Below, in pieces: positions 46,123-54,544 of a DNA stretch of 64,000 nt. How positions within the stretch are numbered: the stretch's first letter is position 1; each line of letters starts with the position of its first letter. Below the pieces are notes generated by a model. It saw only the letters and a program-made list of their open reading frames with translations, did no database searches and was not told where the DNA came from. Both the position numbers and the translations under genes were made by a program. This DNA comes from Gammaproteobacteria bacterium (GTDB taxonomy: Bacteria; Pseudomonadota; Gammaproteobacteria; Steroidobacterales; GCA-2729495): NCBI GenBank assembly GCA_014337915.1, contig QUBU01000008.1, positions 1-64,000 of the forward strand. The letters run 5' to 3'.

Positions 46123-46509
46123 TCACTTCCGCTTGCGCGGCCCGGCGGCCGACCGCCGCCGGCGCATCTTGCCCGCCAGGTACTCCTTCAGGGCCACGGC
46201 GTTGTTGTGCTCCTCGTCGTGGGAGCTGTAGACCAGCGTCACCTTCCCGCGTCGCGCCAGGGTCACGATCGGCTGCCAGGCCTCGGGATGGGCATCGAGT
46301 TCCCGTGCGTAGCGCTCGCGGAAGCGGTCCCATTTCGCCGGGTCATGCGAGAACCACTTGCGCAGCTCCGTGCTCGGCCCGACCTCCTTCAGCCACTCGG
46401 CCACATGGAGCTTCTCCTTCGTGAGCCCGCGCGGCCAGAGCCGCTCCACCAGCAGGCGGGTGCCATCGCTGGCCGCCACTGGTTCATAGGCACGCTTCAC
46501 GCTGATCAT
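46123..46509 (-). CDS. DUF488 family protein
   Basis: A 128-residue DUF488 protein: LLVERLWPRGLTKEKL, WLKEVGPSTELRKWF and LVYSSHDEEHNNAVALKEYL. The family is widespread, small and cytoplasmic, with no firmly known reaction; the invariant Arg/Trp/His residues look catalytic. I start at ATG 46509 (MISVKRAYEP). The C-terminal tail is strongly basic (RRRRSAAGPRKRK). It converges with the repeat-protein gene at a distance of seven bases. Confidence 0.88.
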   Translation of the reverse strand: MISVKRAYEPVAASDGTRLLVERLWPRGLTKEKLHVAEWLKEVGPSTELRKWFSHDPAKWDRFRERYARELDAHPEAWQPIVTLARRGKVTLVYSSHDEEHNNAVALKEYLAGKMRRRRSAAGPRKRK

Positions 46510-46645
46510 CGCCTTGCCTCCAGCTGTGTCGCGTTCCAGCCTGCGCGGCGCGGTCACGAAAGTCCAGACGGCGGGGTTCGCGGGTCGTTAATCTATTTGT
46601 CAGGTCCGCCCCGGGACAATGGCCGGGCGCAACACGGGTCTGCCG

Positions 46646-47302
46646 ATGTACCTGCTGCTGGTGGAAGACGACCTGAACCTCGGAAAGGCGCTGCACAAGC
46701 TCCTCCGCGAGCACTTCAGGGTGGACTGGGTGCGCACGCTCGCCGCAGCGCAGGAGCGGTTTGCCGCCGCCGGCTACGATGTGCTGCTGCTCGACCTCGG
46801 CCTGCCGGATGGCGACGGGGTGCGGTGGCTCGAAGCGCTGCGCGCCGCGGGTTGCCAGACGCCGGTGCTGATCGTCTCGGCCCGCGACGAGCTGGACGAC
46901 CGCGTGAAGGGCCTCGACCGCGGCGCGGATGATTACCTGGTCAAGCCGTTCGAGCCCGAGGAACTGCTGGCGCGCATCCGCGTGCTGTTGCGTCGCAAGG
47001 CGGGCTCGGCCCAGCCACGCCTCGAGGCCGGGCCGCTCAGCTACGCGCCAGATTCACAGCAGTTCTATCTCGACGGCGCCCCGCTCGGCGTTTCCCCGCA
47101 GGAGCGCGCCCTCCTCGCCGTGCTGATCCAGGCCGGCGGCAGGCCAGTCAGCCGCGAGCGGTTGCTGCAGCAACTCTACGGCCTGGGTGACGGCGTGGAC
47201 TCCAACACGCTGGAGGTGCGTATCCACGGCCTGCGCCGGCGGCTCGGCAGGGAGCGGATCGAAACCGTGCGCGGCCTCGGCTACCGGCTGGTGGCCTCGT
47301 GA
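46646..47302 (+). CDS. QseB/PmrA-like response regulator
   Basis: A 218-residue OmpR-family response regulator. The receiver domain starts MYLLLVEDDLNL, with the phosphoacceptor Asp50 in LLLDLGLPDGDG, Thr/Ser and Lys in LIVSARD and LVKPFEP. The winged helix spans about 125-218 (ALLAVLIQAGGRPVSRERLL and NTLEVRIHGLRRRLGRERI). The ATG at 46646 gives the family start; an earlier in-frame start adds nine unlikely residues. The stop overlaps the kinase start (GTGA). The QseB/PmrA resemblance comes from domain order and the downstream YgiW-like gene. Confidence 0.9.
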   Translation: MYLLLVEDDLNLGKALHKLLREHFRVDWVRTLAAAQERFAAAGYDVLLLDLGLPDGDGVRWLEALRAAGCQTPVLIVSARDELDDRVKGLDRGADDYLVKPFEPEELLARIRVLLRRKAGSAQPRLEAGPLSYAPDSQQFYLDGAPLGVSPQERALLAVLIQAGGRPVSRERLLQQLYGLGDGVDSNTLEVRIHGLRRRLGRERIETVRGLGYRLVAS

Positions 47303-48603
47303 AACTGCGGCTGACCTGGGTGGCGGCGTTGCTGGCCGCGACCATGGTCATCACAGCCGTGACCGGCGTGGTGGCCACTTACCGCGAGGCGAGCGACGAG
47401 CTGCGCGACGTGCTCGACGATGACCTCGAAAGCCAGTGCCGCCTGCTGGCACGCCTGCTCGCCGCCGGGCAGGTCCGCCTGCCGGCCGCGGATCTGGCAG
47501 TGCTGCTCCGGGCTACTTTCCGGCCGGACGATGAGGACACGCTCTGGGTCAATGTCTACGACACCGCCGACGGCCGCTTCGCCAGCAACCTGCCGCATGC
47601 GCTGCCGCTGGCAGATGCGCAGGCCCGTCAGCTGCGCCTGCAGCTCGATGGTCATGACTGGGAGGGCTACCAGCATCGCGAAGGCCAGCTGGTGGTGCAG
47701 CTGCTGCGCCGGGCGGACCGCTTTGGCGACATCGGCAAAGAGATCATCGAGGACATCACGCTGCCGGTGCTGGCCGGCAGCGCCGTGAACCTGGCGCTGC
47801 TCGCGGTGCTGATCGGCCTCAGCCTCTGGCCGCTCTCCCGGCTGGTGCGCGAGATCGGCAGCCGCAATGCCGACTCCCTCGCGCCGCTGCTGCAGCCGAC
47901 CATAGCCGCGGAGATCGCCGTGCTGCGCGACACGCTCAATCGCATGATGGCGAGCGTCGACTCGGTGCTGAAGCGCGAGCGCCAGTTCGCAAGCGACGTG
48001 GCGCACGAGCTGCGCACGCCCCTGACGACCCTGAAGCTCGAACTCGCCACGGCCGACCCGGACCGGCAGGCGCTGAAGGCCGAAGTCGACCGGCTCGCGC
48101 GGCTGGTCGAGCAGCTGCTGATCCTCGCCCGGCTCGAGCAGGGACGCTGGCACGAGGCTTTCACGGCCATCGACCTGCAGGCGCTGTATGCGCGCGAACT
48201 GGAGCGTTACGGCGACCGGCTGCAGCGTGCGGGGATGCGGCTGGCCAGTGAGCTGGACCCGGCAACGGTCAGCGGCGAAGCTACCCTGCTGCAGGCGCTG
48301 CTGCAGAACCTGCTCAACAACGTGCTCCAGCACTGTCCGCCGGGCACGGCGCTGCGGGTCAGCCTGCGCCAGCAAGCGGGCCGCGCCGTGCTGGAAGTCA
48401 GCGACAGCGGCCCGGGGCTCCCCGAAGCGCAGCGCCGGCAGATGGGCCAGGGCTTCACCCGCTTCGACAGCCGCAGTGGCGGCCTCGGCATCGGGCTCGC
48501 CATCTGCCAGCGGATCGCCGCGGTCCACGGCGCCAGCCTGGAGTTTCTGGCCAATGACGCCGGCCAGCCCGGACTGAAGGTCCGGCTCGCCTTCGCCTCG
48601 TAA
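47299..48603 (+). CDS. QseC-like sensor histidine kinase
   Basis: A 434-residue membrane kinase with TM segments near 7-26 and 158-178 and a 130-residue periplasmic sensor between them. The H-box FASDVAHELRTPLTTLKLEL contains His236; the ATPase domain has NLLNNVLQH (N box), DSGPGLPE (G1) and GGLGIGLAIC (G2). There is no distinct HAMP-linked PAS. The start is GTG at 47299, overlapping the regulator stop. QseC in enterobacteria responds to catecholamines and autoinducer-3; the ligand here is unknown. Confidence 0.9.
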   Translation: MKLRLTWVAALLAATMVITAVTGVVATYREASDELRDVLDDDLESQCRLLARLLAAGQVRLPAADLAVLLRATFRPDDEDTLWVNVYDTADGRFASNLPHALPLADAQARQLRLQLDGHDWEGYQHREGQLVVQLLRRADRFGDIGKEIIEDITLPVLAGSAVNLALLAVLIGLSLWPLSRLVREIGSRNADSLAPLLQPTIAAEIAVLRDTLNRMMASVDSVLKRERQFASDVAHELRTPLTTLKLELATADPDRQALKAEVDRLARLVEQLLILARLEQGRWHEAFTAIDLQALYARELERYGDRLQRAGMRLASELDPATVSGEATLLQALLQNLLNNVLQHCPPGTALRVSLRQQAGRAVLEVSDSGPGLPEAQRRQMGQGFTRFDSRSGGLGIGLAICQRIAAVHGASLEFLANDAGQPGLKVRLAFAS

Positions 48604-48666
48604 GGTATCTGTAATGCGCGCCGCGCCAGACTGCAGTCGTACTGTCAGCAACCAAGGAGACTGCAG

Positions 48667-49026
48667 ATGAAACAGATCCTGGCCGCAACGGCTCTCACCC
48701 TCTTCACCCTTGCTGCCCAGGCCGCGGAACCGGCCGGCGGGTTCAAGGGCCCCGATTCACTGCGACTCGTCACCGCTGCCGAGGCGAGCACGCTCGCTGA
48801 CGACAGCGCGGTGAAGTTGCAAGGTCACATCATCAGGTCGCTGGGCGACGAGAAATACGAGTTCCGGGACGAAAGCGGTACCATCACCGTGGAGATCGAC
48901 AAGGAAGACTGGAACGGCGTGGAAGCGACACCTGACACCAGGATCGAAATCCAGGGCGAGATCGACAAGGACTGGTACCGCCCCGGCGTGGAAGTGGATG
49001 TCGACAGCGTCCGGCTGCTGCAATGA
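48667..49026 (+). CDS. YgiW/BOF-family periplasmic OB-fold protein
   Basis: A 119-residue protein with a signal peptide (ending AAQA|AEP) and a bacterial OB-fold (BOF) domain: VKLQGHIIRSLGDEKYEFRD, SGTITVEIDKEDW and DTRIEIQGEIDKDW. YgiW/YdeI proteins are induced by stress and, in E. coli, ygiW lies next to qseBC. AAGGAG precedes the ATG at 48667. The stop overlaps the cytochrome b561 start (ATGA), and the kinase gene is 63 bp upstream, so all four genes form one unit. It might bind a stress metabolite or cation. Confidence 0.9.
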   Translation: MKQILAATALTLFTLAAQAAEPAGGFKGPDSLRLVTAAEASTLADDSAVKLQGHIIRSLGDEKYEFRDESGTITVEIDKEDWNGVEATPDTRIEIQGEIDKDWYRPGVEVDVDSVRLLQ

Positions 49027-49769
49027 GCACTACGGATACGGCGATCGGGCTGCGGCTGTACCGGGTCTGGGACCCGGTACAGCGCCTGTTCCACTGGCTC
49101 AACGTCGGCTGCCTGCTGGGGCTGGTGGCGATCGGCACTGCCATCCTCTGGGACAAGGAGCTCGGCGTCGCGGCGGAGGGCAAGATCCTGCTGAAGACCG
49201 TGCATGTCTGGATCGGGTACCTGTTCGCGGCCAACCTGGCGCTGCGCCTCGCCTGGGCCTTCGTCGGCAGTCCCTTCGGCCGCTGGCGGGCCCTGCTGCC
49301 GTTCGGCCGCGGCTACCTCGACTCGCTGCGCAGCTACCTGGCCGGCAGCCGCGCCGGCGATGCACCACGCTACCTCGGCCACAACCCGCTCGGCCGCCTC
49401 ATGGTCACGGCGCTGCTGCTGCTCATGACCGTCCAGGCCCTGAGCGGGCTGGTGCTCGCCGGCACCGACATCTACTACCCGCCTTTCGGCGCCTGGATCG
49501 CCGGCTGGGTGGCGGCCGCGGGCGTGGATCCCTCGACCCTGGTGCCCGGCGACAAAACGCTGGTGGATGCCGGCGCCTGGGCCGAGATGCGCGCGCTGCG
49601 CAAGCCCTTCATCCAGATCCACGAGGCCGTGTTCTACATCCTGCTCGGTGGCGCCCTGCTGCACATCGGCGCCGTGGTCCGCGCCGAGCTGCGCGAAGGC
49701 GGCTCGCTGGTCTCGGCCATGCTCAACGGCCGGAAGACCCTCGACCGGCCGCCGGTGGATCAGCCGTAG
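49023..49769 (+). CDS. Cytochrome b561-type membrane heme protein
   Basis: A 248-residue cytochrome b of the b561/hydrogenase-b-type family. It begins YRVWDPVQRLFHWLNVGCLL with a His heme ligand in TM1, has TM2 with HVWIGYLFAANLALRL, TM3 near MVTALLLLMTVQALSGL, and TM4 with IQIHEAVFYILLGGALLHI carrying two His. Such proteins move electrons from quinol to periplasmic partners. It is coupled with the YgiW-like gene, a context often seen with BOF proteins and b561. The electron acceptor is unknown. Confidence 0.88.
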   Translation: MSTTDTAIGLRLYRVWDPVQRLFHWLNVGCLLGLVAIGTAILWDKELGVAAEGKILLKTVHVWIGYLFAANLALRLAWAFVGSPFGRWRALLPFGRGYLDSLRSYLAGSRAGDAPRYLGHNPLGRLMVTALLLLMTVQALSGLVLAGTDIYYPPFGAWIAGWVAAAGVDPSTLVPGDKTLVDAGAWAEMRALRKPFIQIHEAVFYILLGGALLHIGAVVRAELREGGSLVSAMLNGRKTLDRPPVDQP

Positions 49770-49797
49770 CCGCAGAGGCTGGGCTGCACGATCGGCT

Positions 49798-50034
49798 TCA
49801 GGCGCCGGCCGGCGCGAAGATGCCCGCGGCGATGGCCACAATGCCCAGCACCAGGCGCACCACCACCAGGAAGCGGAAGTAGCCCGGCATTTCCCCGCGC
49901 CGCACCACCGATCGCGGGCCTTCCTTGCGCCCCTCGCGGCCAACCGTCTCGCCGCTGGCCAGGGAACGCAGCGCCTCGAACAGCAGCCAGATGCCGACCA
50001 GGACGAGTGCCGAACGCAGGATGATTGCTGTCAT
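49798..50034 (-). CDS. Small two-TM membrane protein
   Basis: A 78-residue protein (MTAIILRSALVLVGIWLLFE onwards) with two hydrophobic segments (about 3-20 and 57-74) and a basic loop (GREGRKEGPRSVVRR). The ATG at 50034 lies only five bases after the acyl-CoA dehydrogenase stop, so it is the tail of that operon. The function is unknown. It converges with the cytochrome b561 gene. Confidence 0.65.
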   Translation of the reverse strand: MTAIILRSALVLVGIWLLFEALRSLASGETVGREGRKEGPRSVVRRGEMPGYFRFLVVVRLVLGIVAIAAGIFAPAGA

Positions 50035-50039
50035 GGGCC

Positions 50040-52271
50040 TCAACTCCGGGTGCGCGGCAGCCCGAGGCCGGCTTCCGCGATGATGCTGCGCTGGATCTCG
50101 CTGGTGCCCGCGAAGATGGTGCTGGAGATGCTGCGCCGGGCCGACCACTCGATGAGCCCGGCACCGGTGTAGCCGCGCAGGAGCGTGTCCGGCGCCGCCA
50201 GGCGCAGCAGCTGCTGGCTGCAGTTCATCCAGGACTCGCTGCCCATGAGCTTGACCATCGGGCCCTCGTGCTTGCGCGCCTGGCCATGCTCGAAGGCCCA
50301 GAGGCTGCGCCGCGAGAGCACATCGGTGACCTGCATGCGTGCGGCGGTTGCGGCCAGTGCCAGCCGCAGCCGCGGGTCGTCGATCGGCCGGCCCTCCGCG
50401 CCCGGCTCGCGCGCCCATTCGAGCGCCGCCCTGCCAAGCTCACGCAACCAGTTGACATAGAGGTCGCCGCCGGACTGCTCGATCGCCAGCGCCGCGGCCA
50501 GCACCTTCACGCCGCCGTTCACCTCGCCGATGCGGTAGCGGTCCGGCACCTCGAGGTCGTTGTAGAAGGTCACGTTGGTGCGCTCGTCGCCGATGGTGCG
50601 GATCTCGGTCACCGAGTAGCCGGCCTGGCGCACGGGGGCCAGGAACAGGGTGATGCCGCGGTGCTTGTCCGGCGCGGTGCGCGTCACCATCAGGTTGTAG
50701 TCCGAGCGGTGGCCCGAGGAGGTGAACATCTTCTGGCCATTGATGAGCCAGCCGTCGCCCTTGCGGGTGGCGGCGGTGCGGGCCGCGAAGATGTCCGAGC
50801 CGCTGGTCGGCTCGGTGTAGCCCATGGCCAGGTAGACCTCCCCGGCGGCGATCTTCGGCAGCAGCTCCTGCTTCATCCAGTCGCTGCCGGCGTGGTGGAT
50901 CACCTTCCAGAGCATGTCGGTGATCCCCGGCATGAGCATGTGCCAGCCGGCCTCGGCGAGGGTTTCGCGGATCGCCGCTGCGGCGCGCGGCGACCGGCCG
51001 GGGCCGCCGTACTCCCGCGGCAGCTCCGGGTACAGCAGGCCCGCGGCGGCGAGCGCCTGCTGCAGCCCGGGGTCGAAGCCGTCCAGCGAATCACGCATGA
51101 AGCGCCGGCGCGCCTCGCTGCCATGCCGGCGCAGGAAGGCACGGGCCTCCTCGCGCGCGGCATCGGCCTCGGCGCCCCAGTCGAAATCGATCGCCACCTC
51201 GCCCGCGTCCGGCAGCGCCACGACGGGCACCTCCCGCCCCGTCGCCGGGCCATACAGCAGGTCCGCCGCGAGCAGCAGCTGCTTCTCCGGGTCGCCGCCG
51301 ACCAGCAGCTGGGCGCCGGCGCGCCGGTAACAGAGCTGCGCGTCGTATTCCAGCGCCGTGCCGTAGCCGCCGAAGATGCGCAGCGCGCCGAGCGTCGCCT
51401 CGTGGGCGTTCACCGCCGCCCACCACCAGAGCATCGCCAGCAGCGCCGCAGCCTCTGGCTCGCGGCGCGCGATGGCATCCACCGTGCGCCAGGCCAGCAG
51501 CCGCGCGCCATCGACGCGGGTGAAGGCCTCCGCCAGCACATGCGAGACCGCCTGGTACTCGCCAATGCGCCGGCCGAAGGCCTCGCGCTCGCAGGCGTAC
51601 TCCGCCGCGCTGTCGATCGCGCGGCGCGCGATGAGCGCGAGCTGTGCCGCGCCGAGCAGCCGCCATTCGGCGAGCGCCGCGGCGAAGGCTTCGCGGGTAC
51701 CCGCGAGGTCCACCCGGGAATCGCTTGCATCGAGATCCAGAAGCTGCGCCGCGATCGCGCCATGCTGTGTCTGGCCGGCGCCATCCGCCGGCATCGGCAG
51801 CCGCGCCACGCCGCGACGGATCGACAGCGCATCGCCCTGCAGGCAGAGCACCGCATCGGCCACCGCGCCCGCCGGCACCAGCTGCCGCGGCCGGGTGCCG
51901 GCATTGTGCAGGGCCAGTGTGGCGATGGCCCGCCCCGCGAGGCAGTCCTCGAGCAATGCGGCAGCCTCGCTGCCACCGGCCAGTGCCAGCAGGCGGTTGG
52001 CCACCACCGCCTCGACCAGCGGCACCGGAGCGAGCGCGCGCCCAGCCTGCTCGGCCGCCAGCAGCGCGTGCATCAGGCTCATGCCGCTGCCGCCCTGGTC
52101 CTCGGGAACCCGCAGCGCCGGAATACCCAGGTCCACGAGGATGTCCCAGAGTTCGCGATCGAAGCCGACCGGTTCGGCGGCACGGATGCGCGCGCCGCTG
52201 CTGTGCTCCTGGAACACGCGCTCGAGGCTGGATTCGAGCAGCAGCTGCTCGGCGGACAGTTGCAGGTTCAT
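50040..52271 (-). CDS. Fused double-domain acyl-CoA dehydrogenase (FadE34-like)
   Basis: A 743-residue protein with two acyl-CoA dehydrogenase domains in tandem (about 1-370 and 385-743). The first has REAFGRRIGEYQAVSH (the flavin/subunit-contact helix) but no YTEP or GTSEIQ motif. The second has MGYTEPTSGSDIFA and TIFAGTSEIQR but lacks the RxxFG helix. Each half thus supplies complementary parts, as in mycobacterial FadE34 and the ChsE1-ChsE2 heterodimer that act on CoA esters of steroid side chains. FAD-dependent alpha,beta-dehydrogenation is expected. It sits 15 bp downstream of an acyl-CoA ligase gene and upstream of a small membrane protein gene. Confidence 0.88.
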   Translation of the reverse strand: MNLQLSAEQLLLESSLERVFQEHSSGARIRAAEPVGFDRELWDILVDLGIPALRVPEDQGGSGMSLMHALLAAEQAGRALAPVPLVEAVVANRLLALAGGSEAAALLEDCLAGRAIATLALHNAGTRPRQLVPAGAVADAVLCLQGDALSIRRGVARLPMPADGAGQTQHGAIAAQLLDLDASDSRVDLAGTREAFAAALAEWRLLGAAQLALIARRAIDSAAEYACEREAFGRRIGEYQAVSHVLAEAFTRVDGARLLAWRTVDAIARREPEAAALLAMLWWWAAVNAHEATLGALRIFGGYGTALEYDAQLCYRRAGAQLLVGGDPEKQLLLAADLLYGPATGREVPVVALPDAGEVAIDFDWGAEADAAREEARAFLRRHGSEARRRFMRDSLDGFDPGLQQALAAAGLLYPELPREYGGPGRSPRAAAAIRETLAEAGWHMLMPGITDMLWKVIHHAGSDWMKQELLPKIAAGEVYLAMGYTEPTSGSDIFAARTAATRKGDGWLINGQKMFTSSGHRSDYNLMVTRTAPDKHRGITLFLAPVRQAGYSVTEIRTIGDERTNVTFYNDLEVPDRYRIGEVNGGVKVLAAALAIEQSGGDLYVNWLRELGRAALEWAREPGAEGRPIDDPRLRLALAATAARMQVTDVLSRRSLWAFEHGQARKHEGPMVKLMGSESWMNCSQQLLRLAAPDTLLRGYTGAGLIEWSARRSISSTIFAGTSEIQRSIIAEAGLGLPRTRS

Positions 52272-52286
52272 GCCGCCCTTCCCGCC

Positions 52287-53840
52287 TCAGACGATGCGTG
52301 AGCCGGCATTGCCCCAGTAGCGGTCCCTTAGGATGCGCTTGTAGAGCTTGCCGGTGGGCAGACGCGGCAGCTCGTCGACGAAGTCGATGCTGCGCGGACA
52401 CTTGTAATGCGCCAGGTGCTCGCGGGCATAGCCGATGAGCTCGGCCGCCAGCGCATCGCCCGGCGTGGCGCCCGGCGCCGCCTGCACCACCGCCTTCACC
52501 GCCTCGCCCATCTCGGGATCCGGCACGCCGAACACGGCCACGTCGGCGACGGCGGGATGCAGGACCAGCCGGTCCTCGATCTCCTGCGGATAGATATTGA
52601 CCCCGCCGGAAATGATCATGAAGGTGGCGCGGTCGGTGAGGTAGAGGAAGCCGTCCGCATCCACGTGGCCGACGTCGCCGAGCGCGCTCCAGTTGCCATG
52701 CTGCGGATGGCGCGCCGAGCGGGTCTTGTCGGCGTCCTTGTGGTACTCGAACGGATTGCCGGACTGCTCGAAGTAGACCAGCCCGGACTCGCCCGGCGGC
52801 AGCTCGCGCCCCTCTTCGTCGCAGACGTGCAGGATGCCCATCACGGCCTTGCCGACCGTGCCGGGATGCGCCAGCCACTCCCGGGAGTCGCAGTGGGTGA
52901 GCCCATGCAGTTCGCTGCCCGAGTAGTACTCGTAGAGGATGGGCCCCCACCATTCGATCATCTGCTGCTTGACGACCACCGGGCAGGGCGCGGCGCCATG
53001 CACGGCGACCCGGTGCGAGGACAGGTCGAAGCCGCTGCGCTCCGCCAGCGGGCGCTTGAGCAGGCGCACGAACATCGTCGGCACCCACTGGCTGTGGGTG
53101 ATGCGGAACCTCTCGATGGCGCGCAGCGCCTCGATCTCCTCGAAGCGCGGCATCACGACCACCGTGCCGCCCTGCACCGTGGCCGCCACGCCGAAGCCCG
53201 TCGGCGCCGAGTGGTACAGCGGTGCGGTGGAGAGGAACACGGTGTCCTCGTCGAAGCCCCAGAGCGTGCGCTGTGGCCCCGCGAGCTGGGCCGCACCCTC
53301 GCTGATGGGCAGCCCCGACAGCGGGCGCAGGATGCCCTTCGGCCGCCCGGTGGTGCCCGAGCTGTAGAGCATGAAGCGGCCCTCCGGCTCCGCCGCCAGC
53401 GGCTGCGCCGGCTGGGCCGCCAGCTGCGCCTCGTAGTCCTCGTAGCCCTCGATCGCCCCGTTGATCGCCAGCCAGGTATGGCAACGCGGCGCCAGGCGCG
53501 GCAGCTCACGCGCCACGCCGGCCAGCGTGCCCGACGCCACCAGCAGCTGCGCCTCGCAGTCATTGAGTATGTAGGCCGCCTCCTCCGCCGTGAGGTAGCG
53601 GTTGATCGGCGTGACATAGAGCCCCGAGCGCAGCGCCGCCCAGATCCCCTCGAAAAAGCGCAGGTCATTCTCCATGAACAGCGCCACATGCCCGCCCGGC
53701 CGCAGGCCCCGCTGCCACATCAGCTGCGCCAGGCGATTCGAGCGCGCATCGAACTCGCCATAACTCACCGTCGCGCCGCTCGCCGCATCGATGAACGCCG
53801 CCTTCTGCGGAAACTTGCGGGCCCAGATGCCTGGATACAT
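52287..53840 (-). CDS. Acyl-CoA synthetase (AMP-forming)
   Basis: A 517-residue ANL-family ligase that activates a carboxylic acid to its CoA ester. Motifs are complete: LYSSGTTGRPKGI (A3), YEYYSGSELHG (A5 region), GDVGHVDADGFLYLTDR (A7/A8), GVNIYPQEIED and the catalytic Lys in LPTGKLYKR (A10). It belongs to the FadD/long-chain or steroid-acid ligase group rather than acetyl-CoA synthetase. The ATG at 53840 begins MYPGIWARKF. It is first in an operon with the fused dehydrogenase; upstream lies the accessory region and a G9 tract. Confidence 0.92.
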   Translation of the reverse strand: MYPGIWARKFPQKAAFIDAASGATVSYGEFDARSNRLAQLMWQRGLRPGGHVALFMENDLRFFEGIWAALRSGLYVTPINRYLTAEEAAYILNDCEAQLLVASGTLAGVARELPRLAPRCHTWLAINGAIEGYEDYEAQLAAQPAQPLAAEPEGRFMLYSSGTTGRPKGILRPLSGLPISEGAAQLAGPQRTLWGFDEDTVFLSTAPLYHSAPTGFGVAATVQGGTVVVMPRFEEIEALRAIERFRITHSQWVPTMFVRLLKRPLAERSGFDLSSHRVAVHGAAPCPVVVKQQMIEWWGPILYEYYSGSELHGLTHCDSREWLAHPGTVGKAVMGILHVCDEEGRELPPGESGLVYFEQSGNPFEYHKDADKTRSARHPQHGNWSALGDVGHVDADGFLYLTDRATFMIISGGVNIYPQEIEDRLVLHPAVADVAVFGVPDPEMGEAVKAVVQAAPGATPGDALAAELIGYAREHLAHYKCPRSIDFVDELPRLPTGKLYKRILRDRYWGNAGSRIV

Positions 53841-54544
53841 CGCCGATCCTCCTGTCGGGTGCCGGGCTTACGGTTACGGAAACCTTATATTCGCCCGGCA
53901 AGCCATCATCTTCACCGGGCGCGGGGGTTGCAAGGGTTGTGGGGTGAGTGGGGGGGGGTGTGAGGATCCGCGGGGCGTGGAGGGCCGCAGTCCGATTGAC
54001 GGGCTCGCTTGCAATCGGTGGAGGATGAAACAAGAATCGGTTGGGCCTTGCCCGGCCGGGGAGCTGGCGGGCCGCGATTATGGGGACCGTGAACCGGTGA
54101 AATCGATGCAGGCCAATCTACACGGTGCAGAAGGCCGGGTAATGGCTGGTGGCCGCTTCGCGGAGCGCATCGATGCACCTGGCCAGCGTCTCGGCGTTGC
54201 CTATCTCACCGGACATTTCGGCCACCTATCACTCGACGGTGGCAAGCGAATCAGACAATTGCTGCTGACTCCAGCGTCATATCCGGCGCGATCGACGTGT
54301 TTCAGCTGGCCGTTTAGGCCTTCTACATATAGTTGGGCGCCCCGAATGTGGCACGTTCGCTGTCGTACCGTAAGGAGATCGCACGCGCTAGGAATGGTGC
54401 TTGCCGGCCACGTGGGTGGAATGGCGATGAACCTCGCCATCCGGGTCGTGACGCAAATTCCGGGGAGGCAATCATGATCTTGACCGACGCGTCAACTCCG
54501 ATCGGCCAGCCGGAAGGGATCCAGGCCGACTCGCGAGTCCGGCG
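53841..54544. other. 704-bp region without a confident gene, start of accessory DNA
   Basis: Holds the promoter side of the acyl-CoA ligase gene, a G9 tract (53950-53958), and from about 53990 sequence of mixed base composition with no conserved frame. Open frames on both strands exist, but none resembles a known family or has a good start. It may be the scar of an inserted or decayed element. Confidence 0.55.
53950..53958. repeat. G9 homopolymer
   Basis: Nine consecutive G on the + strand about 110 bp upstream of the acyl-CoA ligase start, in a G/T-rich stretch. Confidence 0.9.

Noticed and set aside
54301-54345. GTTGGGC at 54332 as the R' box of an upstream attC site
   Set aside because: The preceding sequence has no complementary arm or R'' box, so the seven-base match is probably chance.
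54201-54440. Minus-strand open frame resembling a fragment of a mobile-element protein
   Set aside because: No transposase motif, no terminal repeats and no target duplications could be seen, so I left it unassigned.
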